A stretch of DNA of 64,000 nucleotides from Halalkaliarchaeum sp. AArc-CO (lineage in GTDB: Archaea > Halobacteriota > Halobacteria > Halobacteriales > Haloferacaceae), in contig NZ_CP087723.1 of assembly GCF_024972735.1 (NCBI RefSeq), positions 1,860,001-1,924,000 on the forward strand. The letters are read 5' to 3'. Below the pieces are notes generated by a model. It was given only the letters and a program-made list of their open reading frames with translations. It searched no databases and was not told the DNA's origin. This document shows, piece after piece, positions 32,575 through 41,759 of the stretch. The translations under genes and the position numbers were made by a program. The number at the start of each line of letters is the position of its first letter. Position 1 is the first letter of the stretch.

Positions 32575-34833
32575 TCACCCGAAGACGTGATCCATCAGGA
32601 ACCGCTGGAGCAAACCGGGGTTCCGATCGCCGTGGCTTTTCACCATCACGGCGTTCGCGTCGACTGAGTCGACGAGCCTGTTACCCGGCCGTCCGAACAG
32701 GCGGGCGGTAAGGCCCGTCCGGTCCACTCCGGTGACGAGTAGCTCCGCGTCGCCGACGAACCGTGTGAGTCCCGTGATCTCGTCGTCGGTTTCGATCACC
32801 GTCGACCGAGTCGGAACGGTCAACGTCGAGATCAACCGGTCGTGGTACGCCTCGATCGTCTGTCGTCTGGTTTCGGGGGCGTCCGCTGGGACCGCCTGCA
32901 GGAGGTGGATCCCCGCGCCCGCCTCCTCGGCGATCGAGTCGGCCAAAAGGAGCTTTACGGGGTCGTACGGCCCGCGGTTCGCGACCACCGCCACCTCCGA
33001 GGCGTCGTTCACGCCGGGGCGGTCTTTCGACGCGGGATCCGGGCCTTCGTCGACTAAAAGCACGTCACAGGGGGCGTTTTCGAGTATCCAGTCGGATCCC
33101 TTGCCGAACAGCCGCGTGTGGAAGTCGGCCCTGTCGCGCTCCATCACGAGCAGGTCGTGATCCTCGTATGTGGCGTAGTCGACCATCGACTGTGCGGAGT
33201 GCTCCGACTCGATCCGGCGGTACTGGACGTCGATATCGGTTCCCGGCGTTCCGCCGTCTGCACGCACCGCGTTCAACCATTCGGGGTTCTCTCTCGAGAC
33301 GCTCGGATGGGTTTCGGCGAACATCTGCTGGGGGACATCGACAAACTCGACGACGGAAATGGCCGTCTTCCGGAGTCGACCGATGTCGCTCGCGGTCCGG
33401 ACCAGCTCCCGTTTCATCGCCGGCGACGTGTCTTCGGTGATCGCCACGAGCACGTCGAACGGCTCCTCCGAATCGAACAGCGCTTCCGTTTCTTCGATCG
33501 CCCGGTCACCGACGTTCTTGCGGGCGCTCGTTCGCACGACTCCCTCGCGGTCGATCCGGGAACGGGCATACACGTAGTACCAGACCATCGAGCCGGCCGT
33601 TATGAGCACTGCGCCAACGAGCGGGATCGTTCCAATCGTGAACAACAACACGAAACCGCCGACGATGCCGGCGACCTGCAGCCACGGATACAAAGGTGCG
33701 ACGAAATCTGGGTCGTAGCCCTCGACGGCGCCTTCGCGGAAGCCGATGACAGCCAGGTTCACGAGAACGAACACCAGAATCTGGAAGGCGGATGCCAGCT
33801 TCGCGATCTGGAGGATCGGCACGAACGCGATCAACACGAGAATGACGGCGCCGGTGAGCGTGACGGCTCTGGATGGAGTGTTGAATCTGGGGTCGAGTCG
33901 CTCGAAGGCCGCCGGAACGAGGTTGTCCCGGGCCATCGCAAACGGGTATCTGGACGCAGAAAGCACGCCTGCGTTGGCCGTGCTCACGAGCGCAAGCAGC
34001 GCGGCCGCGACGACAGCGGCGACGCCCAGGGCGCCAAGCGTTTCTTCGGCGGCGACCGCGACCGGCGCGTCTGTCGCCGTGAGGACGTCCCCCGGCGTTA
34101 CTCCTACGAGGATCGCCACGAGAAGCACGTACAAGAGAGTCGTAAACCCGAGCGAGAGCATCATTCCGAGAGGGATGTTTCGGGAGGGGTTTTCGATCTC
34201 CTCGGCGACGCTTGCGATCTTCGTGACGCCCGCATACGAGACGAAGACCGCACCGGTCGCCACCAGCAGTCCGGGCGTGCCCGGATCGAACGCTCCCGAA
34301 AGGCGGCTTCCCTCGACGGCGAACCCGCTACCGGCGACGAACCAGGTCATCGCCGCGAGCATCACTGCGACGATCGCGACCTGGAACCGTCCGGTGACGT
34401 CGGAACCGAGCAGGTTGACCAGGATCAACACGACGGCAAGCCCCAGTGCGATTGCCGTGACCGTCCCCGAAGAGAGGTCGCGACCGAGCGCGAACACGAG
34501 GTACGGAACGCCCCCGACGAGAGCCAGTGCCCCCTTGAACGAGAGGGAAAACCACGTTCCGATGCCGGCGATCGTTCCCATGAGCGGTCCCATCCCCCGC
34601 TCGATATATACGTACGTCCCGCCGTCCTCGGGCATCGCCGTCGCCATCTCGGATTTCGAGAGCGCTGCTGGCACGACGAGCAGTCCCGCCAGCAGGTACG
34701 CCAGCACTACCGTCGAACCGGCGATTTCGTAGGCCAGCGCCGGTAGGATGAAAATTCCCGAACCGACCATCGCCCCGATGCTGATGGCGACGACTGCCGG
34801 CAGTCCGAGATCACGTTTTAGCCCTGTCGGCAT
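32575..34833 (-). CDS. APC-family amino acid permease fused to two universal stress protein domains
   Basis: 752 residues. Residues 1-430 form a 12-helix APC transporter starting GLPAVVAISIGAMVGSGIFILPALAYEIAG, with the consensus GAMVGSGIF substrate loop. Two Usp-like domains follow (about 465-610 and 625-745): DVLVAITEDTSPAMKRELVR...DLLVMERDRADFHTRLFGKGSDWILENAPCDVLLVD, then VAVVANRGPYDPVKLL...LLVTGVDRTGLTARLFGRPGNRLVDSVDANAVMV. The second looks degenerate for ATP binding. Such fusions occur in haloarchaea and may tie uptake to nucleotide or stress state (inference). The ATG directly abuts the stop of the TauE gene, so it is the last gene of a three-gene unit. Confidence 0.92.
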   Translation of the reverse strand: MPTGLKRDLGLPAVVAISIGAMVGSGIFILPALAYEIAGSTVVLAYLLAGLLVVPAALSKSEMATAMPEDGGTYVYIERGMGPLMGTIAGIGTWFSLSFKGALALVGGVPYLVFALGRDLSSGTVTAIALGLAVVLILVNLLGSDVTGRFQVAIVAVMLAAMTWFVAGSGFAVEGSRLSGAFDPGTPGLLVATGAVFVSYAGVTKIASVAEEIENPSRNIPLGMMLSLGFTTLLYVLLVAILVGVTPGDVLTATDAPVAVAAEETLGALGVAAVVAAALLALVSTANAGVLSASRYPFAMARDNLVPAAFERLDPRFNTPSRAVTLTGAVILVLIAFVPILQIAKLASAFQILVFVLVNLAVIGFREGAVEGYDPDFVAPLYPWLQVAGIVGGFVLLFTIGTIPLVGAVLITAGSMVWYYVYARSRIDREGVVRTSARKNVGDRAIEETEALFDSEEPFDVLVAITEDTSPAMKRELVRTASDIGRLRKTAISVVEFVDVPQQMFAETHPSVSRENPEWLNAVRADGGTPGTDIDVQYRRIESEHSAQSMVDYATYEDHDLLVMERDRADFHTRLFGKGSDWILENAPCDVLLVDEGPDPASKDRPGVNDASEVAVVANRGPYDPVKLLLADSIAEEAGAGIHLLQAVPADAPETRRQTIEAYHDRLISTLTVPTRSTVIETDDEITGLTRFVGDAELLVTGVDRTGLTARLFGRPGNRLVDSVDANAVMVKSHGDRNPGLLQRFLMDHVFG

Positions 34834-35874
34834 CTAATCGTCTCCCCCTGGAGTCGACGTCGGCGGCGTCACCTTCCGTTTCCGCAACGCCACACCACCG
34901 TAATAGAGGATCACGACCGTCACGAACACCGACGAGCCGATCAACAGGACGAAACTCACCGTATCGAGGATCGGCATCTCGAGCCAGGTTGCGAGTTCGC
35001 CGAACGCGACGGCGGTGCTGGCCAAAAGCAGCATGATCCCGAAGTAGATCGTGACGTCGTCCTCGTCGACGTACGCTGTCGACGCCGAGCCGATTCGGGC
35101 TCCGAGCGCGCTGCCGACCAGTAGCGCCGTGACGACGCCCAAATCGATGACGCCGGAGAGCCCGTAGGTGAACGCGCCGACGGCGCCGGACATCAGCGCG
35201 CCGAACAGGCTGGTGCCGACCGCCGCGGTTAGGGAAACGCCGATCAGGTAGTAGATCGCGGGCATGCGAATGAACCCGCCCCCGACACCGAGAAAGCCGG
35301 ACACGACCCCGACGCCACCGCCGACGCCTGAAATCGTCCACATGGACGCCTTGCTGCCGTCGGTAAGCGTCACCATGGGCGGGATGTTGTACGACTTGAT
35401 CTTCGTGGCGATCTCGGGGATGTCGTCTCCGTCTGTCGTCACCTCGGCATCTTCGGATTCGTCGCTGTCGCCGTTCCCCTTGAGGGCGTTCCGGGTGAAG
35501 ATGAGCCCGATCGCTGCCAGCAACAGGACGTACGCGATCCCGACGACGAGTTCGGCCTGACCGAGCTGGTCCAGGAACAGCACGATCATCTTTCCAGCCT
35601 CGATTCCCAGCGCGATCCCGACGAACATCAGGGCGCCCAGTTTGTAGTCTACTTCGCCGACGTCGTGGTGTTTCAGCGTCGCAATGACGGCGGTTCCAAA
35701 GACGAACGCCATACTGGAACCGATCGCCACCGGCGCGGGGTATCCAAGGATCAACAGCGCGGGCGTGACCAGAAACGATCCCCCCATACCGAAGAACCCG
35801 AAGAACACCCCGACCATGAACCCGAAGCTAACGAACAGCGCCAACAGCTCTGGGGTAAGTCCGAGTAGCTCCAT
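34834..35874 (-). CDS. TauE/SafE family sulfite/sulfonate exporter
   Basis: 346 residues in two repeated halves of four helices, each with the family glycine motif: FFGFFGMGGSFLVTPALLILGYP near residue 25, and GFLGVGGGFIRMPAIYYLIG near residue 200. The halves are separated by an acidic loop (GNGDSDESEDAEVTTDGDD). TauE/SafE proteins move small organic or inorganic anions such as sulfite and sulfoacetate. It sits between the 49-residue membrane protein and the permease-Usp gene; spacing is 3 and 0 bases. The substrate may be sulfur-linked, but the neighbours do not prove it. Confidence 0.88.
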   Translation of the reverse strand: MELLGLTPELLALFVSFGFMVGVFFGFFGMGGSFLVTPALLILGYPAPVAIGSSMAFVFGTAVIATLKHHDVGEVDYKLGALMFVGIALGIEAGKMIVLFLDQLGQAELVVGIAYVLLLAAIGLIFTRNALKGNGDSDESEDAEVTTDGDDIPEIATKIKSYNIPPMVTLTDGSKASMWTISGVGGGVGVVSGFLGVGGGFIRMPAIYYLIGVSLTAAVGTSLFGALMSGAVGAFTYGLSGVIDLGVVTALLVGSALGARIGSASTAYVDEDDVTIYFGIMLLLASTAVAFGELATWLEMPILDTVSFVLLIGSSVFVTVVILYYGGVALRKRKVTPPTSTPGGDD

Positions 35875-35877
35875 TTA

Positions 35878-36027
35878 TCAGGCGTTCTGTATCGTCTCGA
35901 TCACACGCGTTGCAGCCCGGTCCTCGAGATAGCCGTAGCCGACGTACAGCAGCACAGCCTCGACGAGCACGACTCCCACGAGCAGTGCCGCCTGTAGCCA
36001 TGCGGGCAGTCCGAGCGACTCGATCAA
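35878..36027 (-). CDS. 49-residue membrane protein, TTG start (DUF7512-type)
   Basis: The frame gives (M)IESLGLPAWLQAALLVGVVLVEAVLLYVGYGYLEDRAATRVIETIQNA. The only possible start after the upstream stop is TTG at 36027. One amphipathic segment leads to one membrane helix and a charged tail. It ends three bases before the TauE start, and I recall a similar small protein next to haloarchaeal TauE genes. A role as a small partner of the exporter is inference. It is easily missed because it is short and lacks ATG. Confidence 0.75.
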   Translation of the reverse strand: MIESLGLPAWLQAALLVGVVLVEAVLLYVGYGYLEDRAATRVIETIQNA

Positions 36028-36357
36028 TCGCGCTCACCTCGCTGTCGTTCGGTCGTCATTCGTTGCCACCCCGTGTACCGTCGGATCGTGTGCGAATCAC
36101 GCGTTCTCACTCGGTCGTTCCTAACCGACGCGGTGTAATAACAGTTTTGGGATTGAAAGACAATATTACTACAAAGAATGCCATCGGTATCTCACGAGAA
36201 TATTCGCATAAGTTTCCAAAATACGGAGGGTTTTGAAGTACAGTTGCGGGCGTAATCGGGCGCATCCTGCCGATCACCGCCGCGCAAAACGGCGGGGTCA
36301 GACGCATCAGTATTGGAAAAGCAAAACAATATTATACCGACAGTCCCTACGCCGAGT
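36028..36357. promoter_or_regulatory. Divergent promoter interval
   Basis: 330 bases between the TauE unit and the Usp gene, with no gene seen. An AT-rich centre (acaatattactacaaagaat near 36160-36180) suits promoters in both directions. ATTATA at 36331-36336 is centred 25 bases before the Usp ATG. Confidence 0.55.
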
Positions 36358-37203
36358 ATGAAAGCGGTGTACGCGACAGATCTCTCTGCGGCCAGCGAGG
36401 CAGCGATCGAAAACGAGACGTGTCTCGGCTGTCTGGCTCGCATCGGCATCGAGGAGATGCATCTGGTGACTGTCGTCCCCTCGAACGTCCATGCGGGTAT
36501 GCCGGGCATGGACTTCGAAGGCCGACGAAAGCGCGGGTTGGCTCGATACCGTCGCACCATGGAGAACGCGGGGTTCGACGTCGAGACGCACGTGGTCCGT
36601 GGGACGCCCCACCGACGGATCAACGGGATCGCCGGCACGGTCGGTGCCGACCTGACGGTCGTCGGTTCCCGCGGGAAGAGCCCGCTCGAAAACAGGGTGA
36701 TCGGATCGACCGCCCGAAACCTCGCACGAACGACGGTCGTCCCCCTGGTGGTCAACCGGGTCGAACGAGGGGCCGAGAATCCCGACGTCGTCCGGCAACA
36801 CCTCTTCCGGCGCGTGCTGTTCGCGACCGACTTCTCCGAGAACGCGGATCGGGCATTCCAGGCGTTCTCGTATCTCCGGCACGCGACTCGGGAGGCGACA
36901 CTCGTGCACGTGCGATCGCCGAAGGATCCCGGCCCGGAGGGCGATCTCACCCCGGAGGATCGGCTGACCGAACTCGCCGAACAGCTCGACGAGTGGGAGA
37001 TCGATGTCGAGACCGACGTTCGCCGCGGCGATCCCGCCGACGAGATCCTCGCCGCCGAGGCCGAGTACGATCCGACGACGGTGTTGATCGGATCGCGGGG
37101 ACACAGCCGGCTCCGGCGGCTCCTGCTCGGGAGCGTCTCCGAAGACGTCGTCGCGCGTGCGAACGGGAACGTCTTCCTGGTCCCGCCGCCGCGGACTGTG
37201 TGA
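36358..37203 (+). CDS. Tandem universal stress protein (two Usp domains)
   Basis: 281 residues from ATG 36358, supported by the TATA box at 36331-36336. Domain 1 (about 1-135) starts MKAVYATDLSAASEAAIENE and ends VVGSRGKSPLENRVIGSTARNLARTTVVPLVV. Domain 2 (about 145-280) starts RRVLFATDFSENADRAFQAF and ends VLIGSRGHSRLRRLLLGSVSEDVVARANGNVFLVPP. Both keep the G-x2-G-x9-G(S/T) ATP-binding pattern, read as GSRGxSx...xGS. It is divergent from the TauE/permease-Usp unit, so two Usp-bearing products share one control region. Confidence 0.92.
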   Translation: MKAVYATDLSAASEAAIENETCLGCLARIGIEEMHLVTVVPSNVHAGMPGMDFEGRRKRGLARYRRTMENAGFDVETHVVRGTPHRRINGIAGTVGADLTVVGSRGKSPLENRVIGSTARNLARTTVVPLVVNRVERGAENPDVVRQHLFRRVLFATDFSENADRAFQAFSYLRHATREATLVHVRSPKDPGPEGDLTPEDRLTELAEQLDEWEIDVETDVRRGDPADEILAAEAEYDPTTVLIGSRGHSRLRRLLLGSVSEDVVARANGNVFLVPPPRTV

Positions 37204-37271
37204 TCGCTTCCGAGTCCGACTGAGCCGGTGCGAACAATCCTTTATAGGACGCGGCGACCAATCCTCGGCCG

Positions 37272-38582
37272 ATGGACGTAGACAAACATGCCGAGGAGCT
37301 CGCCTCCGCTCTCGGCGTCGACAAATCGGAGGTCAGATCAGACCTGGAGAACCTGCTCCAGTACAGCGTTCCGATCGAGGAAGCCAAACAGTCGATCCGG
37401 CGCAAACACGGCGACGGCGGTGGCGGCTCCGCCGAACCGGTCTCCCTGGACGTCGCGGAGGTGACGGCCGACCGATCGAACGTCACCGTCACCGGGAAAG
37501 TGTTGACCGTCGGCAGACGGACGATCCGCTATCAAGGCGAAGACGTCGAGATCCGGGAAGGAGAACTCGCCGACGAAACCGGCGTGATCTCCTACACCGC
37601 CTGGCAGGACTTCGGGTTCGAACCCGGCGACTCGATCACCGTGGGCAACGCCGGCGTCCGCGAATGGGACGGACAGCCGGAGCTCAACCTCGGCGAGAAC
37701 ACGAGCGTCGCAGTGGCAGACGACGTCAACGTCCCGTACGAGGTGGGCGGCGAGTCGAGCCTGATCGATCTCGAACCCGGGGACCGCGGGCGGACGGTCG
37801 AGGTTCGCGTCCTCGAGATGGAGCGCCGGACGATCGACGGTCGGGACGGGGAAACAGAGATCCTCTCGGGGGAGGTCGGAGACGAAACCGGCCGGCTGCC
37901 GTTCACCGACTGGTCGCCCAGAGCCGAGGTCGAGCCCGGCGCCGACCTCCGGATCGAGGACGTGTACGTTCGGGAGTTCCGTGGCGTGCCGTCGGTGAAC
38001 CTCTCGGAATACACGACGGTCACGCCGCTTCCGGAGCCGGTCGCGGTTCGGGAGGACGCCCCTCGACTGTCGGTGGGCGACGCAGTCGAAACCGGCGGGA
38101 TGTACGACGTCGAAGTCGTCGGAACCGCAATCCAGGTGCGGGACGGCTCGGGGCTAATCGAGCGGTGTCCCGAGTGTGGACGCGTGGTTCAGGGCGGCCA
38201 GTGTCGGAGCCACGGCGCTGTCGATGCCGAGGACGACCTCCGGATAAAGGCGATCGTCGACGACGGAACCGGAACGCTGACCGCGATCCTGGGGACCGAA
38301 CTCACCGCGGAGGTGTACGGCGGCGGCATCGAGGAGGCGAAATCCGCCGCCCGCGACGCGATGGACAAGGAGGTCGTCGCCGCGGAGATCGCGAGCCGGA
38401 TCGAAGGACGGACGTTCCGCGTTCGGGGGAACCTCTCGGTCGACGACTACGGCGCCAACCTCGACGCCGACGCGTTCGAGCAAGTCGAGGTCGACCCCGC
38501 CGAGGAGGCGAGAGCCGCCCTGGAGCGGCTCGGTTCGGCCCCCGCAGACGGTCCCGCTGCCGACGGAGGTGAGCGACGATGA
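37272..38582 (+). CDS. rpa1: Replication protein A (single-stranded DNA-binding protein) Rpa1
   Basis: 436 residues. An N-terminal helical part (MDVDKHAEELASALGVDKSEVRSDLENLL) precedes OB folds: about 60-155 (VTVTGKVLTVGRRTIRY...ETGVISYTAW), about 170-265 (VEVRVLEMERRTIDG...TGRLPFTDWSP), and a third around 285-410. The third contains a zinc motif CPECGRVVQGGQCRSH. This is the haloarchaeal RPA layout. TATA tttatagg is centred 28 bases before the ATG. Its last four bases overlap the next gene, the known rpa1-rpap1-rpe order. Confidence 0.93.
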   Translation: MDVDKHAEELASALGVDKSEVRSDLENLLQYSVPIEEAKQSIRRKHGDGGGGSAEPVSLDVAEVTADRSNVTVTGKVLTVGRRTIRYQGEDVEIREGELADETGVISYTAWQDFGFEPGDSITVGNAGVREWDGQPELNLGENTSVAVADDVNVPYEVGGESSLIDLEPGDRGRTVEVRVLEMERRTIDGRDGETEILSGEVGDETGRLPFTDWSPRAEVEPGADLRIEDVYVREFRGVPSVNLSEYTTVTPLPEPVAVREDAPRLSVGDAVETGGMYDVEVVGTAIQVRDGSGLIERCPECGRVVQGGQCRSHGAVDAEDDLRIKAIVDDGTGTLTAILGTELTAEVYGGGIEEAKSAARDAMDKEVVAAEIASRIEGRTFRVRGNLSVDDYGANLDADAFEQVEVDPAEEARAALERLGSAPADGPAADGGERR

Positions 38583-40126
38583 GCGCCGAGGACGGCGGTT
38601 CGGGAGGCACCGGTTCCGGCGACGGTGGACCCGTCGGCGGTGGCGGGCGGGAGATCGCCCACAGGCTGTTCGCTGCGGAGTTCGACGACGCGACGCTGTC
38701 GTATTCGGAAAGCGACGAGGAGCGAGCACCGAACTACGTCGTGACGCCGACCGGTGCCCGGGTCAACCGGCTGTTCGCAGTGGGCGTACTGACGGAGGTC
38801 GAGGCCGTAAACGAGGAGACGAGCCGGGGACGGATCGTGGATCCGACGGGGGCGTTCGTCACCTACGCCGGGCAGTACCAGCCCGACGAGGCGGCGTTCC
38901 TCGAACGCGCCGATCCCCCGGCGTTCGTCGCGCTCACCGGGAAGGCCCGAACGTTCGAGCCGGAGGACTCCGACCGGGTGTTCACCTCGGTGCGTCCGGA
39001 GAGCCTCAACGCGGTCGACGCCCGGACGCGCGATCGCTGGGTGGTCTCGACTGCGGAGGCCACTCTCGACCGGCTCGCGGTGTTCGTTCGCGCGCTGGAG
39101 TCGGATCTCCGCGGTGATCGGCTCCGGGAGGCGCTGGCCGCGGGCGGGGCCTCCACGGCGCTTGCAGCCGGGATCCCGAAGGCGCTTGCGACGTACGACA
39201 CCTCGCCCGCGTACGTCGAGGCGATCCGCCGGACGGCGGTGGAAGCACTCGAACTCGTCGCCGGCGAGCGCGAGGAAGTGACCCGTCCCTCGATGGCTCC
39301 GGCGGAACGGGGCGAGGTCGGGATCTCGGAGGTCGGGACGTTGCCGGAGACCGACGTCACGATCGCGGACGTCGACACCGAAACGGACGCCGAGCCGGCC
39401 GCAGTCAATGAGTCGGCCGCCGATGCCGAGGCGATCGACGACGACTCGGCGGCCCCCGCCGAGTCTGAAGACGTGGCCGAGATTGCGACCGAAGAGCCGC
39501 CGACAGCTGAACCGGAATCCGAGCCGGATCCGGAAGTCGATCCGGAACCGGAACCCGAGGAGGAAACCGAATCCGAACCCGACGAAACGCAGGCTGCGAC
39601 TGACGCGAGTGCAGGTGGCTCGGAGTCGGTCGAGGGCACCGACATCGACGCGTCGCCGGACGACGATTCCGAGAGCGGTGACGGAATGTACGAACTCGAC
39701 GAGGACGAGCGCAGGGAAGTCGAAGACGAGTACGGGACGGAGTTCACCACCGGAACCGAGGTCGACGACCCCGGTGAGGCGGACATCGACGTGCCCGACG
39801 CCGACGAGCTGGCGGCCGAACTAGAGGCCGACGCCGGCGACGAGGCGACCGACGCCGAACCTGCCGAGGAGAAACCCGAGCCGGACACCGACGGGGAATC
39901 CGAGGCGACCGACGAGGTCGATCCGGTCGACGTCGACCTGGAGTCGGCGGCGGTCGATGCGATCGAGGCGATCGACGACGGCGACGGCGCCGACAGGGAG
40001 GCGGTCGTCGCCCGCGTCGTCGACGAATACGGGGTCGATCCGGACGCGGTCGAGGACGCGATCCAGGACGCCCTGATGGGCGGTCTCTGTTATGAACCCG
40101 GCGACGACCGCCTGAAGGCGATCTGA
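38579..40126 (+). CDS. rpap1: RPA-associated protein Rpap1
   Basis: 515 residues, ATGA-coupled to rpa1. The N-terminal OB-like domain (about 25-170: REIAHRLFAAEFDDATLSYSESDEERAPNYVVTPTGARVNRLFAVGVLTEVE...AFVALTGKARTFEPED) matches the COG3390-type protein that accompanies archaeal RPA. About 200 residues of very acidic, Glu/Asp/Pro-rich low complexity follow (near 250-450). A compact C-terminal helix-turn-helix-like domain closes the protein (AVDAIEAIDDGDGADREAVVARVVDEYGVDPDAVEDAIQDALMGG). It binds ssDNA together with Rpa1 in related haloarchaea. The long linker is the main oddity. Confidence 0.92.
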   Translation: MSAEDGGSGGTGSGDGGPVGGGGREIAHRLFAAEFDDATLSYSESDEERAPNYVVTPTGARVNRLFAVGVLTEVEAVNEETSRGRIVDPTGAFVTYAGQYQPDEAAFLERADPPAFVALTGKARTFEPEDSDRVFTSVRPESLNAVDARTRDRWVVSTAEATLDRLAVFVRALESDLRGDRLREALAAGGASTALAAGIPKALATYDTSPAYVEAIRRTAVEALELVAGEREEVTRPSMAPAERGEVGISEVGTLPETDVTIADVDTETDAEPAAVNESAADAEAIDDDSAAPAESEDVAEIATEEPPTAEPESEPDPEVDPEPEPEEETESEPDETQAATDASAGGSESVEGTDIDASPDDDSESGDGMYELDEDERREVEDEYGTEFTTGTEVDDPGEADIDVPDADELAAELEADAGDEATDAEPAEEKPEPDTDGESEATDEVDPVDVDLESAAVDAIEAIDDGDGADREAVVARVVDEYGVDPDAVEDAIQDALMGGLCYEPGDDRLKAI

Positions 40127-40131
40127 CGACG

Positions 40132-40899
40132 GTGGCGCCGACGCCAGTCGAGCCGATCCCGAACGCGCCGGCGGCGATCGTCGACGGCGACGGGAAGCGG
40201 GCACTCGCCGTCGCGGACTACCACGCCGGCATCGAGATCGGCCTCAGATACGAACGCGGTGTCGAACTCGACTCGGCGGCCGACAGCCGCCGCGAGCGAT
40301 TGCTGTCGCTGCTCGACCGGACAGATGCGGATCGGGTGATTGTGCTGGGTGATCTCGCCCATCGAATTCGTGCCCCCGACGGCGAGGAGCGCGAGGAGCT
40401 CGAAACACTGATCGGCTCGGTGACCGACCGGGTTCCCCTGACGCTCGTGCAGGGAAACCACGACGGCGGGGTCGCGGCCGCCTTCGCCGACCGGATCGAC
40501 GTCGCTCCCGCCGACGGAGCTGTCTACGGGAACGTGGGACTGGTCCACGGCCACACCTGGCCCGCACGCGAGGTTCTCGAGGCCGACGTCGTCTGTGTGG
40601 GCCACGAACATCCGCAGGTCCGACTCAGAGACGAGGTAGGTGGCACCCGGGTGGAGCGGGCGTGGCTGCGTGGGACACTCGATCCGGAACCGTTCCGGAC
40701 TGAGGGAATCATCGCCGAGGAAACCGCCGGCTCGGAAACGGAACTCGTGGTGTTTCCAGCCTTCAACGACCGATCGGGCGGAACCTGGGTGAACGTCGAG
40801 GGACAGTCGTTCCTCTCGCCGTTCCTGCCGGCCGGACTCGCCGACGGTCAGGCGTATCTCCTCGACGGGACTCGACTCGGCCCGTACACCGATGTATAG
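40132..40899 (+). CDS. rpe: Calcineurin-like phosphoesterase Rpe (RPA operon)
   Basis: 255 residues starting with GTG 40132, five bases after the rpap1 stop. The metallophosphoesterase motifs are present in order: ADYHAG (40s), VLGDLAH, QGNHDGG, VHGHTW and GHEHPQV. These bind two metal ions. It is the third gene of the rpa1 operon in haloarchaea. The substrate is unknown but a nucleic-acid or nucleotide phosphoester is plausible from context. Confidence 0.92.
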   Translation: MAPTPVEPIPNAPAAIVDGDGKRALAVADYHAGIEIGLRYERGVELDSAADSRRERLLSLLDRTDADRVIVLGDLAHRIRAPDGEEREELETLIGSVTDRVPLTLVQGNHDGGVAAAFADRIDVAPADGAVYGNVGLVHGHTWPAREVLEADVVCVGHEHPQVRLRDEVGGTRVERAWLRGTLDPEPFRTEGIIAEETAGSETELVVFPAFNDRSGGTWVNVEGQSFLSPFLPAGLADGQAYLLDGTRLGPYTDV

Positions 40900-40905
40900 C
40901 CGAGT

Positions 40906-41652
40906 TCACTCCGGAATCAAAAGGTCACGCACCCGCCTCCCGGAGTCCCAGAGAAGCGCCGCGTCGTCGGTGAACACCTCGACCGCGACGCTCCTGTCGA
41001 AGCCGGAGAGCTGCTCGGACACGATGTCGTAGTCGATCTCGCCGGCGCCGACCGGGATGTGGGTGTCTCCGCGGCGACGCGCGTCGTGAACGTGGAGGTG
41101 AGTTATTCGGTCGCCGTGGCTCCGGAGAAACCGTTTGATCCCGTCGTTTCCGGCCTCCATGTACGCGTGACCCACGTCGAAACAGACTGACGCGCCGACC
41201 TCCCGTGCAGCCTCGCCCAGGACGGACAGTTGGACGCCGTGGTGCTGGTGGCCGACGTTCTCGACGACCACCTCCACCCCTGTGCGATCGCCCGCGGTGA
41301 CAATCCCAGCCAGCTGCTCCGTGAACCCGTCCCGGAGGCCGACGTCGTCCCGGTCGGCGGTGGTTCCGTGCAACACCGCTTTCCGGGCGCCCACGTCTCC
41401 GGCCCACGACAGCAGCCGAGTTTGATACTCGCGGATCGCCTCGTTTAGCTCCGGGACGTGTGTCACGACCGGCTGGTCGAACGGCAGGTGGACGTACAGT
41501 TCGCGGCCGTCCAGCGCCGTCTCCAGGCGGTCGCGATCGATCGATTCTGGCGGGAGGAATCCGTCCCCGATCGAGAGTTCGAGGAAGTCGTACCGTGGAT
41601 CGGCAGCGCCGATCCGCTCGAGTTCGTCCCCGACCGTGAGCCCGAGGTCCAT
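40906..41652 (-). CDS. Xylose-isomerase-like TIM-barrel protein
   Basis: 248 residues. LGLTVGDELERIGAADPRYDFLELSIGDGFLPPESI, YVHLPFDQPVVTHVPELNEAIREYQTRLLSWAGDVGARKAVLHGTTA, VVVENVGHQHHG, SVCFDVGHAYMEAG, ITHLHVHDARRRGDTHIPVGAGEIDYD and VAVEVF supply the Glu, His and Asp metal ligands of the sugar-phosphate isomerase / endonuclease IV fold. Epimerase, isomerase or AP-endonuclease-like activity are all possible; the small size favours an isomerase-type enzyme. TATA cttataag at 41676-41683 supports the ATG. It converges with rpe. Confidence 0.85.
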   Translation of the reverse strand: MDLGLTVGDELERIGAADPRYDFLELSIGDGFLPPESIDRDRLETALDGRELYVHLPFDQPVVTHVPELNEAIREYQTRLLSWAGDVGARKAVLHGTTADRDDVGLRDGFTEQLAGIVTAGDRTGVEVVVENVGHQHHGVQLSVLGEAAREVGASVCFDVGHAYMEAGNDGIKRFLRSHGDRITHLHVHDARRRGDTHIPVGAGEIDYDIVSEQLSGFDRSVAVEVFTDDAALLWDSGRRVRDLLIPE

Positions 41653-41759
41653 ACTGAATCGCTGTACGCGATCGACTTATAAGGTCGGGCGGTGCCAGGG
41701 GCGGAAATCGGAACCGTCGAAACGGTGGCCTTAATCGCGTCGCCCCGCTATCGTCGGCG

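Noticed and set aside
33118-34746. 542-residue open frame on the plus strand
   Set aside because: Antisense to the APC-Usp permease, low-complexity Arg/His/Asp sequence with no membrane or domain pattern.
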